Assembly: GCA_041389495.1 (NCBI GenBank)
Contig: JAWKRT010000003.1
Coordinates: 418,576-482,575 of the forward strand
Length of the DNA: 64,000 nucleotides
From: Myxococcota bacterium
GTDB taxonomy: Bacteria > Myxococcota_A > UBA9160 > UBA4427
Direction of reading: 5' to 3'
Shown: in pieces, positions 44,859 through 53,444 of the stretch
Layout of the letters: the number at the start of each line of letters is the position of its first letter
How positions within the stretch are numbered: position 1 is the first letter of the stretch
Program-made: the position numbers and the translations under genes
The notes under the pieces: model-generated
The model's input: only the letters and a program-made list of their open reading frames with translations
What the model was told of the DNA's origin: nothing
Databases searched by the model: none

Positions 44859-46501
44859 GGGTGCGCCTCGCGCGGCGGGAGGCCGGGCGGCGGCCGGATG
44901 GGCTCGCCCGCGCGGGCGCGCCACGCGCGCTCGCAGGCCGCGATGCGCGCGTCGTCGAGCGGCTCGGCGCGGCGCTGCACGAGCACGTCGCCGTTCGGCG
45001 CGACGACGGTGTTCGGCGCATAGCATGCGAGGTAGTCGGGCGGCGCGACGCGCTCGTGCGCCATCTTGCGGAGCGCGGCGGGAGGGGGCGGCGTGCGCGC
45101 GACGACCCAGTCGTTGAGGCCGACCATGTCGAGGATGGCGACGTTCGGCAGCACCCAGCCGAGCAGCCCGACGTTGCCTGCGAGGAGCACGTCGCGATCG
45201 CCCCACGACAGCGTCGCGCCTTCGTCGCGCGAGGGCAGGAGCGCCTCGAGCGAGCGCAGGTACACGGCGTGCTCGCGGTGGCGCATGCAGACGTGGCGCG
45301 GGATCAGCCAGGCCTGCCAGCGGTCGAACGGCGCGGCGAGCCAGCGCAGGGGCGGCGGCAGGTGCGGCGCGACCGGTGCGACGAGGACGTGTGTCTCCTC
45401 GCGCGTCGCGAGGTCGCGCGTGAGCGCGTGGTGCATCCACGGGATGGGCCACGAGAGCGCGACGAAGGCGGCGAGCAGCGCCGCCGTCGCGCGCGGCGAC
45501 GCGCCGGCGTCGGCGAGCAGCCACGCGAACGACGCGAACGCGAGCGGGACGAGGTGCGCGTAGACGCGGTACTCGAAGTGGTCGCCGCCGACGCGCAGCG
45601 TGTAGTAGGCGAAGTGCGCGGCCACGACCGCGGCGACCACGACGGGCGCGAGCGCGGGCGGCCCGCCGCCGCGCCGCACGCGCGCGACGGCCCACGCGCC
45701 CGCGGCGGCGAGCCAGACCCACAGTGCGTACTCGACCGCGAAGCTCGCCGCGTAGCGGAGGCCGCTCTCGGGCCAGGCGCCGAGCTGCTTCGCGTAGTAG
45801 GTGTTCGGCAGCCACTCGCCGTAGAACGCGCGGCGCCACAGCAGGTGGGCGACGGGCAGGGCGAGCGGTGCGAGCAGCGCGAGCGCGGCGGGGCGCGCCG
45901 CGCGCGCCGCGAGGACGGCGGTGCCGAGCACGAGCAGCCACCCGTCCGGGCGCGTCAGTGCGCCGGCCGCGGCGAGCGCGCCGAGGGCGAGTGCGCGGCC
46001 CGGGCGCGTCGCGACGTCGCGCTCGAGGGCGAGGCACGCGAAGCCCACCACGCACAGCGTGAACAGCGACGTCTCGAGCCCCGAGCTCAGCCACGTGACG
46101 AACGTGCGGTTCGTCGCGATGCCGAGCAGCGCGAGCGCGGCGAGCGCGGGCCGCCACGGCTCGAAGCGCGCGGGCAGGCGGGCGCGCCACGCGATGCGCA
46201 GCGCGAACGCGAGCGTGCCGAGCCCGAGCGCGAAGGAGAGTGCGTTGGCTGCGCGCGGCGGGGCGATGCCCGTCGTCGCCCACACGGCGCCGAGCAGCGC
46301 GATCCAGCCGAAGTTCGTGTAGCCCTCGACCGGCAGGAAGGGGGGCGGGTTCCAGACGAGACCGCGGCCGTCGAAGGCGTTCGAGAGATACCGGAACGAG
46401 ATGAAGGCGTCGTCCGTGAGGAACCACATCTCGCGCCAGCCGACCCACGCGAGCACCGCCGCCGCGGCGTAGATCGATGCGACGAGGGCGCGGCGCGACA
46501 T
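44855..46501 (-). CDS. AftB/ZomB-like GT-C membrane protein
   Basis: 548-residue multi-spanning protein, first gene of a two-gene coupled unit. After TM1 the motif FLTDDAFISFRYLSNAFDGRGLVW (about 27-50) is followed by LPVEGYTNFGWIALL, very like AftB/ZomB proteins. TNRTFVTWLSSGLETSLF and the late GNVGLLGWVLPNVAILDMVGLND are also shared with the neighbours. The ATG at 46501 is preferred over a GTG seven codons upstream because it starts at a basic tail before TM1. Divergent from a third homologue only 53 bp away. Probably transfers a sugar from a polyprenyl-phosphate donor at the outer face of the inner membrane (inference). Confidence 0.72.
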   Translation of the reverse strand: MSRRALVASIYAAAAVLAWVGWREMWFLTDDAFISFRYLSNAFDGRGLVWNPPPFLPVEGYTNFGWIALLGAVWATTGIAPPRAANALSFALGLGTLAFALRIAWRARLPARFEPWRPALAALALLGIATNRTFVTWLSSGLETSLFTLCVVGFACLALERDVATRPGRALALGALAAAGALTRPDGWLLVLGTAVLAARAARPAALALLAPLALPVAHLLWRRAFYGEWLPNTYYAKQLGAWPESGLRYAASFAVEYALWVWLAAAGAWAVARVRRGGGPPALAPVVVAAVVAAHFAYYTLRVGGDHFEYRVYAHLVPLAFASFAWLLADAGASPRATAALLAAFVALSWPIPWMHHALTRDLATREETHVLVAPVAPHLPPPLRWLAAPFDRWQAWLIPRHVCMRHREHAVYLRSLEALLPSRDEGATLSWGDRDVLLAGNVGLLGWVLPNVAILDMVGLNDWVVARTPPPPAALRKMAHERVAPPDYLACYAPNTVVAPNGDVLVQRRAEPLDDARIAACERAWRARAGEPIRPPPGLPPREAHP

Positions 46502-46534
46502 GGCGCGCGGAACGTACCCCACGCGATGCGCGCA

Positions 46535-46543
46535 TGTTACTCT
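46535..46543 (+). promoter_or_regulatory. Extended -10-like element before plus-strand GT-C gene
   Basis: TGTTACTCT lies 11 bp before the ATG at 46555, inside the 53-bp divergent gap. Transcription would begin only about 5 nt before the start codon, a nearly leaderless message. No -35 box is evident. Confidence 0.3.
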
Positions 46544-46554
46544 CGCTCGCCCTC

Positions 46555-48282
46555 ATGCCCGCACGCGATCGCCCGTCGCCCGATTCGCTTCGCTGGGTCG
46601 AGCGCGCCGGCATCGCGCTGCTCCTCGCGCTCCTCGGATCCGCGTGGTGGACGACGGCCTGGGTGTCGGACGACGCCTTCATCACGCTGCGCACGGTCGA
46701 CAACGCGCTGCACGGCCACGGGCTCGTCTGGAACGTCGGGCAGCGCGTGCAGACGTACACGCACCCGCTGTGGATGGGACTCGTGCTCGTCGCCTCGTCG
46801 CTCACCGGCGAGCTCTTCTTCACGCTGCTCGCGCTCTCGGCCGTCGCGACGGCGGTCGCGCTCGCCGTCCTCGCGCGCGGCGTCGGCGCGTCGCGCGCGG
46901 GGGTCGCGCTCGCGCTCGCGGCCGCGCTCGCGTCGCGCGCGTTCGTCGACTACGCGAGCTCGGGGCTCGAGAACCCGCTCGTGCACGCGCTCGTGCTCGG
47001 CCTCTTCGCGGTGTGCGCGCGGCGCGGCGAGGGCGAGGGTCTGCAGCTCGCGCGCGTCGGGCTCCTCGCCGCGTGCCTGCTCACCCGTCTCGATCTCCTC
47101 TTCCTCGCCGCGCCGCTCGCGGCGTTCGCGTGGCGGCGCGACGGGCTCCCGCGCGCGCGCGTCGCGATCGCCGGCGTCGCGCCGCTCGTCGCGTGGGAGG
47201 CCTTCTCGCTCGTCTACTACGGAGCGCTCGTCGCGAACAGCGCGCTCGCCAAGCTCGCGGCGGGGATCCCGGTCGGCGCGCGCGTCGCGCGCGGCGCGCT
47301 CTACTTCGCGTCGAGCCTGCGGGACGATCCGGTGTCGATCGCGCTGCTCGTCGGCGCGCCCGCGCTCGCCTTCGCCGTGCGCGACGCGCTGCGCGTCCCG
47401 GGCGCGGTCGCCATCGCCGCGCACTGCGCGTGGGTCGTGTGGGTGGGCGGCGACTTCATGCGCGGGCGCTTCCTGACGCCCGCGCTCGCCGTCGCGCTCG
47501 CGCTGCTCGCGCGCGCCGGCGCGGGGCGCGAGCGCGCGGCGTGGGCGGGCGCGGCGGCGCTCGCGATCGGGACGGTCGCCATCCCGTACCTCTCGCCCTT
47601 CGTCGCGCGCGACTACGGCCCGGAGTGGCACGCCGCGATCGACGCGCACGGCTTCGCCGACGAGCGACACTTCCACGTCGACATCTCGAGCCTCGCGAGC
47701 GCGCGCCGCGGCGAGGGCTTCGCGTCGGCCGACGAGCCGGAGCGCGTGCGCGAGGCGCGCGCCGCATGGTTCCGCGACCCGTGGATCGATGCGCTCGCCG
47801 CGGTCGGCGTGCTCGACGAGGGAGACGCCTGGCCGCCGCGCAGCGAGGCGGAGGCGGCGCGCGTGCGGCCGGTGCTCGTGAAGGGCGGCGTCGGGCTGCT
47901 CGGCTACCGCATGGGGCCGGGCGTCCACGTGATCGACTACCACGGCCTCGGCGACCCGCTGCTCGCGCGGCTTCCCGCGCTGCGCGAGGACCCGGTGCTC
48001 GCGCGGCTCATCCCGCGGCTCGCGCCACTCGGGTGGCGCACGGGGCACTACCTGCGGCCCGTGCCGGCCGGCTATGCGGCGTCGCGGAGCGCGGGGGAGA
48101 ACCTCGTCGCCGACCCCGACCTGCACGCGCTCGTCGACCGGATCGACCTCGTGACGTCGGGGCCGCTCTTCGCGGCCGAGCGCTGGCGGGCGATCGCCGA
48201 CCTGCACGGCGCGTTCGCGCGCGAGCGGATCGCGCGCTGGGCCGAGCGGCGCCGCGTCGCGGGCGCGCCCGAGCTTCGTTAG
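46555..48282 (+). CDS. AftB/ZomB-like GT-C membrane protein
   Basis: 575-residue paralogue of the two preceding minus-strand genes. TM1 (about 18-34) is followed by VSDDAFITLRTVDNALHGHGLVW (38-60) and QRVQTYTHPLWMGLVL. FVDYASSGLENPLVHALVLGLF and the late GGVGLLGYRMGPGVHVIDYHGLGDPLLAR complete the pattern. The C-terminal soluble domain is about 190 residues. Start: ATG at 46555 is chosen; another in-frame ATG at 46534 would fall on the -10-like element. No Shine-Dalgarno sequence is visible for either. The stop overlaps the convergent lipoprotein gene. Confidence 0.7.
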   Translation: MPARDRPSPDSLRWVERAGIALLLALLGSAWWTTAWVSDDAFITLRTVDNALHGHGLVWNVGQRVQTYTHPLWMGLVLVASSLTGELFFTLLALSAVATAVALAVLARGVGASRAGVALALAAALASRAFVDYASSGLENPLVHALVLGLFAVCARRGEGEGLQLARVGLLAACLLTRLDLLFLAAPLAAFAWRRDGLPRARVAIAGVAPLVAWEAFSLVYYGALVANSALAKLAAGIPVGARVARGALYFASSLRDDPVSIALLVGAPALAFAVRDALRVPGAVAIAAHCAWVVWVGGDFMRGRFLTPALAVALALLARAGAGRERAAWAGAAALAIGTVAIPYLSPFVARDYGPEWHAAIDAHGFADERHFHVDISSLASARRGEGFASADEPERVREARAAWFRDPWIDALAAVGVLDEGDAWPPRSEAEAARVRPVLVKGGVGLLGYRMGPGVHVIDYHGLGDPLLARLPALREDPVLARLIPRLAPLGWRTGHYLRPVPAGYAASRSAGENLVADPDLHALVDRIDLVTSGPLFAAERWRAIADLHGAFARERIARWAERRRVAGAPELR

Positions 48283-48998
48283 TCGGAGCCCTCGGGCGCC
48301 GCTTCGAGCAGGCCCTTCTCGAGCTGGTACTGGTGGCGACAGGCCTTCTCGACCGTGTCGAGCTCGTGCGAGACGCGCGTGTCCTCGAACGTGACCTCGA
48401 GCGGCGGCACGGGCGGCACCCAGACGAGGGTCGATACGTCGACCGGCGCGCGCTTCAGGTTCGAGATGTCGATGCCGTACTCGCGCTGCACGGCCGCGAT
48501 GTAGCCGTCGAGGTCCTTCGGGCCGAAGCGCGTCGACCACAGCATGTCGTCGTAGAAGAGCAGCTTCACGCGGCCGGCGTAGCCGAGGTGCTCGAAGCGG
48601 CCGACGCGGAGCGTCTTCGAGCGCGAGCCCGGGCACGTGCCGCGCGCGGGCACCTCGTGGTCGAACACGATCTCGTGCGGAAGGTCGGCGACCTGCGCGA
48701 CGACCTCGTCGAGCGTCGCGAGGCTGTGGAACGGCCCCGCGAGCGCGCTCGGCGGCGCGCCGTCGGGAACGCGCTCGACCGGCGGCGGCTCCTCGAACAG
48801 GCGCGGCGCGCGGCGAGCGGGCGACTCCGACTGCACGATCTCGGTGGGCTGCTCCTCGTAGCAGCCCGCGCCGAACGACGACGCAACGGCGAGCGCGAGC
48901 AGCGCGGCCGGAGCGGCGGACGCCGCGGCGCGGGCGCGGGTGCGGGGGCGTCGGGGCGCGGCGGGAACGGCGGGCACGGCGGCGGAAGCGGGCGACAT
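48279..48998 (-). CDS. Putative exported lipoprotein of unknown function
   Basis: 239-residue protein, not recognised. A long Arg/Ala/Pro n-region precedes a hydrophobic stretch (about 28-42, APAALLALAVASSFGAGC); the Cys after FGAG could be a lipidation site, though the lipobox lacks the usual Leu at -3. A Pro-rich segment follows (about 48-75), then a folded region with one Cys, aromatic residues (VKLLFYDDMLW) and VPPVPPLEVTFEDTRVSHELDTVEKAC. A good -10 lies only about 10 bp before the ATG, so the message may be nearly leaderless. Codon use resembles its neighbours. Confidence 0.6.
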   Translation of the reverse strand: MSPASAAVPAVPAAPRRPRTRARAAASAAPAALLALAVASSFGAGCYEEQPTEIVQSESPARRAPRLFEEPPPVERVPDGAPPSALAGPFHSLATLDEVVAQVADLPHEIVFDHEVPARGTCPGSRSKTLRVGRFEHLGYAGRVKLLFYDDMLWSTRFGPKDLDGYIAAVQREYGIDISNLKRAPVDVSTLVWVPPVPPLEVTFEDTRVSHELDTVEKACRHQYQLEKGLLEAAPEGSD

Positions 48999-49007
48999 CG
49001 GCGCGGA

Positions 49008-49036
49008 CCTATATCACCGCGGGCGCGCGCCATCCA
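49008..49036 (-). promoter_or_regulatory. Promoter for the putative lipoprotein
   Basis: Minus-strand TGGATG (49036-49031) and TATAGG (49013-49008) with a 17-bp spacer. Predicted transcription start about 3 nt before the ATG. Confidence 0.45.
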
Positions 49037-49090
49037 GCCGCGCCGAGACCGCGCCCCGACCGCGGCGCGATGGCGCCGCGCCCCGCGCGG

Positions 49091-49954
49091 CTAGCGGTGC
49101 GCGGTCCGGCGCGCGGCGGCGAGCACAAGGCGCGCGGCGTCGGCGCAGCGCAGCGCGCGCTCGCGCGGCGGGAGCGCGGCGAGCGCGTCCGAGAACACCT
49201 CGACACCGATCGGTGCGCGCGAGCCGATCGCGTCGAGCATCGCCACGACCGCCGCGACGTCGCTCGCGCCTTCGCCCGGCAGGAGCCGCTCGCGCATCGT
49301 CTCGCGCATCGGCGGGCCGTGCGGCTCGCGCGGCGCGTCGTTGACCTGCACGCCGCGGACGAGCGCGCCGTCGAGCGCGCGCAGCGCGTCGGCGTCGCCG
49401 CCGCTGCGGAAGTGGTGCCAGGTGTCGAGCATGATGCCGCCGTTCGCGCGGCCCGCGCGCGAGGCGATCGCGGCCGCGGTCGCCGCGTCGGGGATGCCCG
49501 TCCACGGGAGGAACTCGATCGCACACGCGAGGCCGTGCTCGGCCGCGCGGTCGCACACGCCGGCGAAGGCCTCGGCGGCGCGGTCGACGTCGACGGGGCC
49601 GGGCAGCGGATGCGGGCAGTTGAGCACCGTGCCGCCGACGCCGTCCGCGATCGCGAAGAAGGCCGCTTCGTCGCGACCGAGCATCGCGCTCGCGTCGGCG
49701 CCCGGGAGCGCGCCGCGCGCGTCGGCGCGCAGCCAGCCGAGGTAGGGGTCGAGCTCGGCGACGGCGAGGCCCGCGTCGGCGAGCCGCGCGCGCACCTCGG
49801 CGAGGGCGAGCCCGTCCGCCGCGGCGCGCTCGACGTCGTCGACCGTGAGCGAGATGCCGGTGTAGCCGGCGGCCGCCGCCGCCTCGATCTTCGCGCGCAG
49901 CGGCGCGTCGCCGAGGGTTCCCGAGCAGAGCACGAGGTCGTCGGGGCCGAGCAC
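49091..49954 (-). CDS. Sugar phosphate isomerase/epimerase-like TIM-barrel protein
   Basis: 287-residue AP-endonuclease-2/xylose-isomerase-like barrel. Typical segments: GYTGISLTVDDVERA at strand 2, ELDPYLGWLR, ACAIEFLPWTGIPDAATAAAIA with a metal-ligand Glu, GGIMLDTWHHFRSGGD with Asp/His, and PIGVEVFSDALAALP with the last Glu. Metal ligands therefore look intact. GTG start with GGAG upstream; it lies 9 bp after the acyltransferase gene and ends the minus-strand unit amidohydrolase-acyltransferase-TIM barrel. Substrate unknown. Confidence 0.8.
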   Translation of the reverse strand: MLGPDDLVLCSGTLGDAPLRAKIEAAAAAGYTGISLTVDDVERAAADGLALAEVRARLADAGLAVAELDPYLGWLRADARGALPGADASAMLGRDEAAFFAIADGVGGTVLNCPHPLPGPVDVDRAAEAFAGVCDRAAEHGLACAIEFLPWTGIPDAATAAAIASRAGRANGGIMLDTWHHFRSGGDADALRALDGALVRGVQVNDAPREPHGPPMRETMRERLLPGEGASDVAAVVAMLDAIGSRAPIGVEVFSDALAALPPRERALRCADAARLVLAAARRTAHR

Positions 49955-49963
49955 GAGCCGCTC

Positions 49964-51196
49964 CTAGGTGGGCGACGCCGCGAGCCGGCGCCGGTCGACG
50001 CGCGCCGCGAGCCGCGCGCCGAGGTCGAGCAGCGGTCGCTCGAGCGCGACGAACATCGCCGCGGCGAGCGCCCACGAGGCGAGCGCGCAGGCCGCCGCGA
50101 GCGCCGCGACCCACGGCCCCATGCGGGGCGCGCGGAACATCGCCGAGAACGGGCCGCTCATCCACGCGAACAGGACGTACGGGTGCACGAGGTACATGCC
50201 GTACGAGACGCGCGCGATCGGCGCGAGCGCGCGCGCGGCGAGCGCGCGGCTCACCGGCGACGTCGCGTGCAGGACGTGGGCGACGAGCGCCGCGGTGCCG
50301 AAGGCGAGCAGCGGGAACTGGAAGAGCAGTCGGAAGGCGCCGCCCGCGTGCGGGCTGCCGAACGCCCACACGGAGGCGATCGCCCCGGCGCCCGCGGCCG
50401 GGAGCCAGAGGCCGGCGCGCGCGACGAGGCGGCGCAGCGCGTCGGGGAAGTGCACGTGCGCGTAGGCGACCGCGACGCCGGCGAAGAGCTCGTCGAACCG
50501 GAAGTGCGACTGGAAGTAGACGGCGCGGACGGAGCTCCCGGGATCGGCGGCGAAGACGGCGGCGCGCGCGGCGAACGGCCCGAGCAGGCCGAGCGCGAGG
50601 ACGGCCGCGTGGGCGGCGCGCCCGCGCCCGCGCACGAAGAGCCACAGGAGCGGCGGGAGCACGAGGTAGAAGTGCTCCTCGATGCACAGCGACCACGCCC
50701 AGCTCATCGGGCTCGGCGCGCCGGGCGGCGTCCAGTAGTTCGCGACGTACAGGAACGCCGGCCACGCCGCGGCCCGGAGCGCGCCGAAGTCGCGCGTCTC
50801 GAACAGGAAGGCGAACGCGCGCGGCGCGTGCGGTGCGACGACGAGGAGCGCGGCGGCGAGCACGACATAGTAGGCGGGGAAGATGCGCAGGCTGCGGCGC
50901 ACGAGGAACGAGGCCCAGCCGATGCGACCCGTGCGCGCGAGGTTGCCCAGCAGGATGCGCCCGATCAGGAAGCCGGACAGCACGAAGAACACGTCGACGC
51001 CCGACCACAGGTTGAAGAGCCAGCGCTGCACGGGAGAGAACGCGCCCGCCGCCTCGCCCCGCGCGGTCGTGTAGGCCGAGAACACGGAGGCGTGGAACGC
51101 GACGACGGCGAGGATCGCCAGCGCGCGCAGGCCGTCGAGCGCCGCGACGTGGCTCGCGGGGCGCTCGAAGAGGTCGCGCCGGATGCGCGCGATCAG
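49964..51196 (-). CDS. Acyltransferase family 3 (OafA-like), apparent CTG start
   Basis: About 410-residue integral-membrane O-acyltransferase with ten or so TM helices. N-terminal HVAALDGLRALAILAVVAFHA carries the catalytic-type His; GVDVFFVLSGFLIGRIL and WSLCIEEHFYLVLPPLLWL are diagnostic. No ATG, GTG or TTG exists in frame between the upstream stop region and the conserved LDGLRALAIL, but a CTG at 51196 overlaps the amidohydrolase stop as CTGA and has GAGGAG upstream. I infer a CTG start by translational coupling. It acylates sugars or lipids in related systems; substrate here unknown. Confidence 0.8.
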   Translation of the reverse strand: MIARIRRDLFERPASHVAALDGLRALAILAVVAFHASVFSAYTTARGEAAGAFSPVQRWLFNLWSGVDVFFVLSGFLIGRILLGNLARTGRIGWASFLVRRSLRIFPAYYVVLAAALLVVAPHAPRAFAFLFETRDFGALRAAAWPAFLYVANYWTPPGAPSPMSWAWSLCIEEHFYLVLPPLLWLFVRGRGRAAHAAVLALGLLGPFAARAAVFAADPGSSVRAVYFQSHFRFDELFAGVAVAYAHVHFPDALRRLVARAGLWLPAAGAGAIASVWAFGSPHAGGAFRLLFQFPLLAFGTAALVAHVLHATSPVSRALAARALAPIARVSYGMYLVHPYVLFAWMSGPFSAMFRAPRMGPWVAALAAACALASWALAAAMFVALERPLLDLGARLAARVDRRRLAASPT

Positions 51197-52647
51197 CGCG
51201 CGAGCTCCTCGCGCGCCGCGCGCGCGACGCGCGTGCCGTCGAAGAACGCCGGGTTCGCGCCGCCCCAGAGCGCGACCGCGTTGCCGAACACGAAGTCGCG
51301 GAAGTCGGCGCGCGTGATCCACCCGTGCTCGACGAGCTCGTGCGCCTCGAGCAGCACCTCGCTCATGTCGGGGACGTCCCAGTGTCCGATGTCCGAGCTG
51401 AAGAGCGCGCGCAGGCGCGCGCCGCCCGGGTTGCGCGCCGCGTCGAACGCGGTCGCGTTCATGGGGTCGTCGGCCTCGCAGCCGAAGAAGAAGCGGTCGG
51501 TGAAGATCGCGCGGATGTCGTCGACGCTCTCGATGCCGCTGCGCGCGAACTCGTCGAGCCGGCTGCGGTCCTCGTCGGGCTCCGACAGCATGTGCAGCGC
51601 CTCGTCGAGGCGGTCGAGCGCCGCGAGCTGGCGCGCGTCCCCGTAGCGCCGGAACAGCTCCTCGAGCCGCGCGCGGTCGAGCTCGCGCGGGTCGTAGTGG
51701 TGGATGTGCTCGCGGTTGCGCTTCTCGTAGTGGCCGACGAGATCGGAGTAGAGGTTGCAGCCCCAGCCGACGCCGCCTTCGAGGAACGCGAAGCGCAGGC
51801 GCGGGTGGCGCTGCGGGACGCCGTCGAGGAAGAGCGCCCGGCAGATCGCCTCGCCCGCCGCCGCGAAGTTGCCGAGGTGGTTGAAGACGTAGTTCGTCGT
51901 CGACGCGCGGCTCCCCCAGCCCATGCCCGTCGAGTGGAACGTCGGCGCGACGCCGAGCTCCTCGCAGCGCCGCCACACCGGCGCGTAGTCGTGCGGGCTC
52001 TCGACGCCGAACGTGTCGAGCCAGCGCGCCGCGCGCGACGCGTGGCTCCCGGGCAGCGGCCGCATCGCGTACGCGCCCATCAGCACGGCCTTCATGCCGA
52101 GCTCGCCGACGGCGTGGTCGAGCTCGTCGATCGCCTCCTGCGGCGAGTACATCGGGACGACGGCGACGGGGGCGATGCGGTCGCCGTACTTCGCGTAGGA
52201 CTCGGCGCGCACGCGGTTGAACGCGCGGCACGCGGCGGGTCGCAGCTCGTCCTGCTCGAGGTGGTAGGCGGTGAGGCCGTAGGTCGGGTAGACGACCGCG
52301 AAGTCGATGCCGAGCTCCTCGAGGCGCTCGGCGAGGAGTGCCGGGAGCATCGCGGTCGCGCGGTCGAGCGTGTTGCGCGCGGGCAGGCCCCACCACGGGA
52401 TGCGCGGCATGCCGAGCGCGCGGCGCTGCTCGACGTCGAGCGCGCGCGCGAGCGTCGCGCCGGCGAGCACCTGCTCGAAGCCCGCGAGCACGCGATCGCC
52501 GGCGATCGCGAGGAGCTCGTCCTTCACGGCGGGCAGGAACTCGATGTCGTGCCCGTCGCCGTCGATCACGGGATGGTCGAGCTCGGCGCGCAGCGCGCGC
52601 ACGCGGCGCGCGGCGTCGGCCGCGGAGTCGGACGTCGGGACGGACAT
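51193..52647 (-). CDS. Amidohydrolase family 2 (metal-dependent TIM-barrel hydrolase)
   Basis: 484-residue ACMSD-like amidohydrolase. The strand-1 motif is VIDGDGHDIEFLP: the usual HxH is reduced to DGDGHD, with one His. VVYPTYGLTAYHLE, FHSTGMGW, FLEGGVGWGCNLYSDL and the late SDIGHWDVPDMSE supply further His/Asp ligands. Such enzymes act on aromatic-derived acids, but substrate is unknown. ATG with AAGGAGCG upstream. It is divergent from a TetR gene 140 bp away, which may control it, and is coupled to the acyltransferase. Confidence 0.82.
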   Translation of the reverse strand: MSVPTSDSAADAARRVRALRAELDHPVIDGDGHDIEFLPAVKDELLAIAGDRVLAGFEQVLAGATLARALDVEQRRALGMPRIPWWGLPARNTLDRATAMLPALLAERLEELGIDFAVVYPTYGLTAYHLEQDELRPAACRAFNRVRAESYAKYGDRIAPVAVVPMYSPQEAIDELDHAVGELGMKAVLMGAYAMRPLPGSHASRAARWLDTFGVESPHDYAPVWRRCEELGVAPTFHSTGMGWGSRASTTNYVFNHLGNFAAAGEAICRALFLDGVPQRHPRLRFAFLEGGVGWGCNLYSDLVGHYEKRNREHIHHYDPRELDRARLEELFRRYGDARQLAALDRLDEALHMLSEPDEDRSRLDEFARSGIESVDDIRAIFTDRFFFGCEADDPMNATAFDAARNPGGARLRALFSSDIGHWDVPDMSEVLLEAHELVEHGWITRADFRDFVFGNAVALWGGANPAFFDGTRVARAAREELAR

Positions 52648-52694
52648 GCGGGCGCTCCTTGCGGGTCGGGCCGCGCCTCGGCGCGGCCGCGCGC

Positions 52695-52700
52695 ATCCTA
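52695..52700 (-). promoter_or_regulatory. Possible -10 box for the amidohydrolase unit
   Basis: Minus-strand TAGGAT, 47 bp before the ATG, in the gap shared with the TetR gene. The -35 region is not convincing. Confidence 0.25.
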
Positions 52701-52752
52701 CGCGCGCCGCGCGCGGGCGGCCCCCGGGATTCGAGACGGGCCGATCCGTTTC

Positions 52753-52761
52753 TGATAGCCT
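52753..52761 (+). promoter_or_regulatory. Extended -10-like element before TetR gene
   Basis: TGATAGCCT, 26 bp before the GTG of the TetR gene. Mirror-like partner of TGATAGGCT seen before the crotonase gene. Confidence 0.4.
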
Positions 52762-52787
52762 GCGCGCGGTCCACGGCGAGGGTGCGC

Positions 52788-53444
52788 GTGAGCACGGGAA
52801 CCGGCACGGAGCCGCGCGGCGGCGAGCAGAGCGAGGCGGATCGGGCGCCCGCGCCCGGGCGGCCGCGCAGCGAGGAGGCGCATCGCGCCATCCTCTCGGC
52901 GACGCTCGAGCTGCTCGTCGAGGTCGGGTTCTCGGCCCTCACGATCGAGGGCGTCGCGCAGCGGGCCGGCGTCGGGAAGGCGACCATCTACCGCCGCTGG
53001 AGCTCGAAGCTCCCGCTCGTGATCGAGGCCTACGGCCTGCTCCCGCAGCTCGAGGACGTCGACACCGGCCACGTCGTGACCGACCTCGAGGAGATGCTCC
53101 GCAACTACCTCCGCCTCCTCACGTCGACGCCGCTCCGCGGCGTCATCCCGAGCATCGCGGGCGAGCGCGCGCACAACGAGGAGCTCTCGGAGCTCTTCGA
53201 TCCGATCGTGCGCGAGCGCAGGCGCCCGCTGATCGCCGTGCTGCGGCGCGCCGTCGCGCGCGGCGAGCTGCCGGCCGACGTCGACCTCGACCTCGCGGCC
53301 GACCTGCTCGTCGGGCCGATCACGACGCGGCTCTTCTTCGGCTCGCGCATCTCGCCGAAGATGGTGCAGCCGATGGTGCAGATGGCGCTCTGGGGCCTGG
53401 CCGGCGGTCGCGGCCTCGCGCCGCCCGCGGGCGGGCGACGCTAG
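52788..53444 (+). CDS. TetR/AcrR family transcriptional regulator
   Basis: 218-residue regulator. The helix-turn-helix is clear: HRAILSATLELLVEVGFSALTIEGVAQRAG then VGKATIYRRWSSKLPLVIEAY (about 25-75). The all-helical C-terminal domain (about 85-210) would bind a ligand, likely hydrophobic. GTG at 52788 is preferred; another GTG two codons upstream is possible. Divergent from the amidohydrolase-acyltransferase unit and convergent (4-bp overlap) with the thiolase/DUF35 unit, so either could be its target. No clear operator palindrome was found. Confidence 0.88.
   Translation: MSTGTGTEPRGGEQSEADRAPAPGRPRSEEAHRAILSATLELLVEVGFSALTIEGVAQRAGVGKATIYRRWSSKLPLVIEAYGLLPQLEDVDTGHVVTDLEEMLRNYLRLLTSTPLRGVIPSIAGERAHNEELSELFDPIVRERRRPLIAVLRRAVARGELPADVDLDLAADLLVGPITTRLFFGSRISPKMVQPMVQMALWGLAGGRGLAPPAGGRR

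Noticed and set aside
38707..45021. Open minus-strand frame of over 2000 codons running through the GST gene into the GT-C region
   Set aside because: Only the 38707-39471 part is a protein (GST-like). The rest is out of frame with the real GT-C genes and is low-complexity Arg/Ala sequence.
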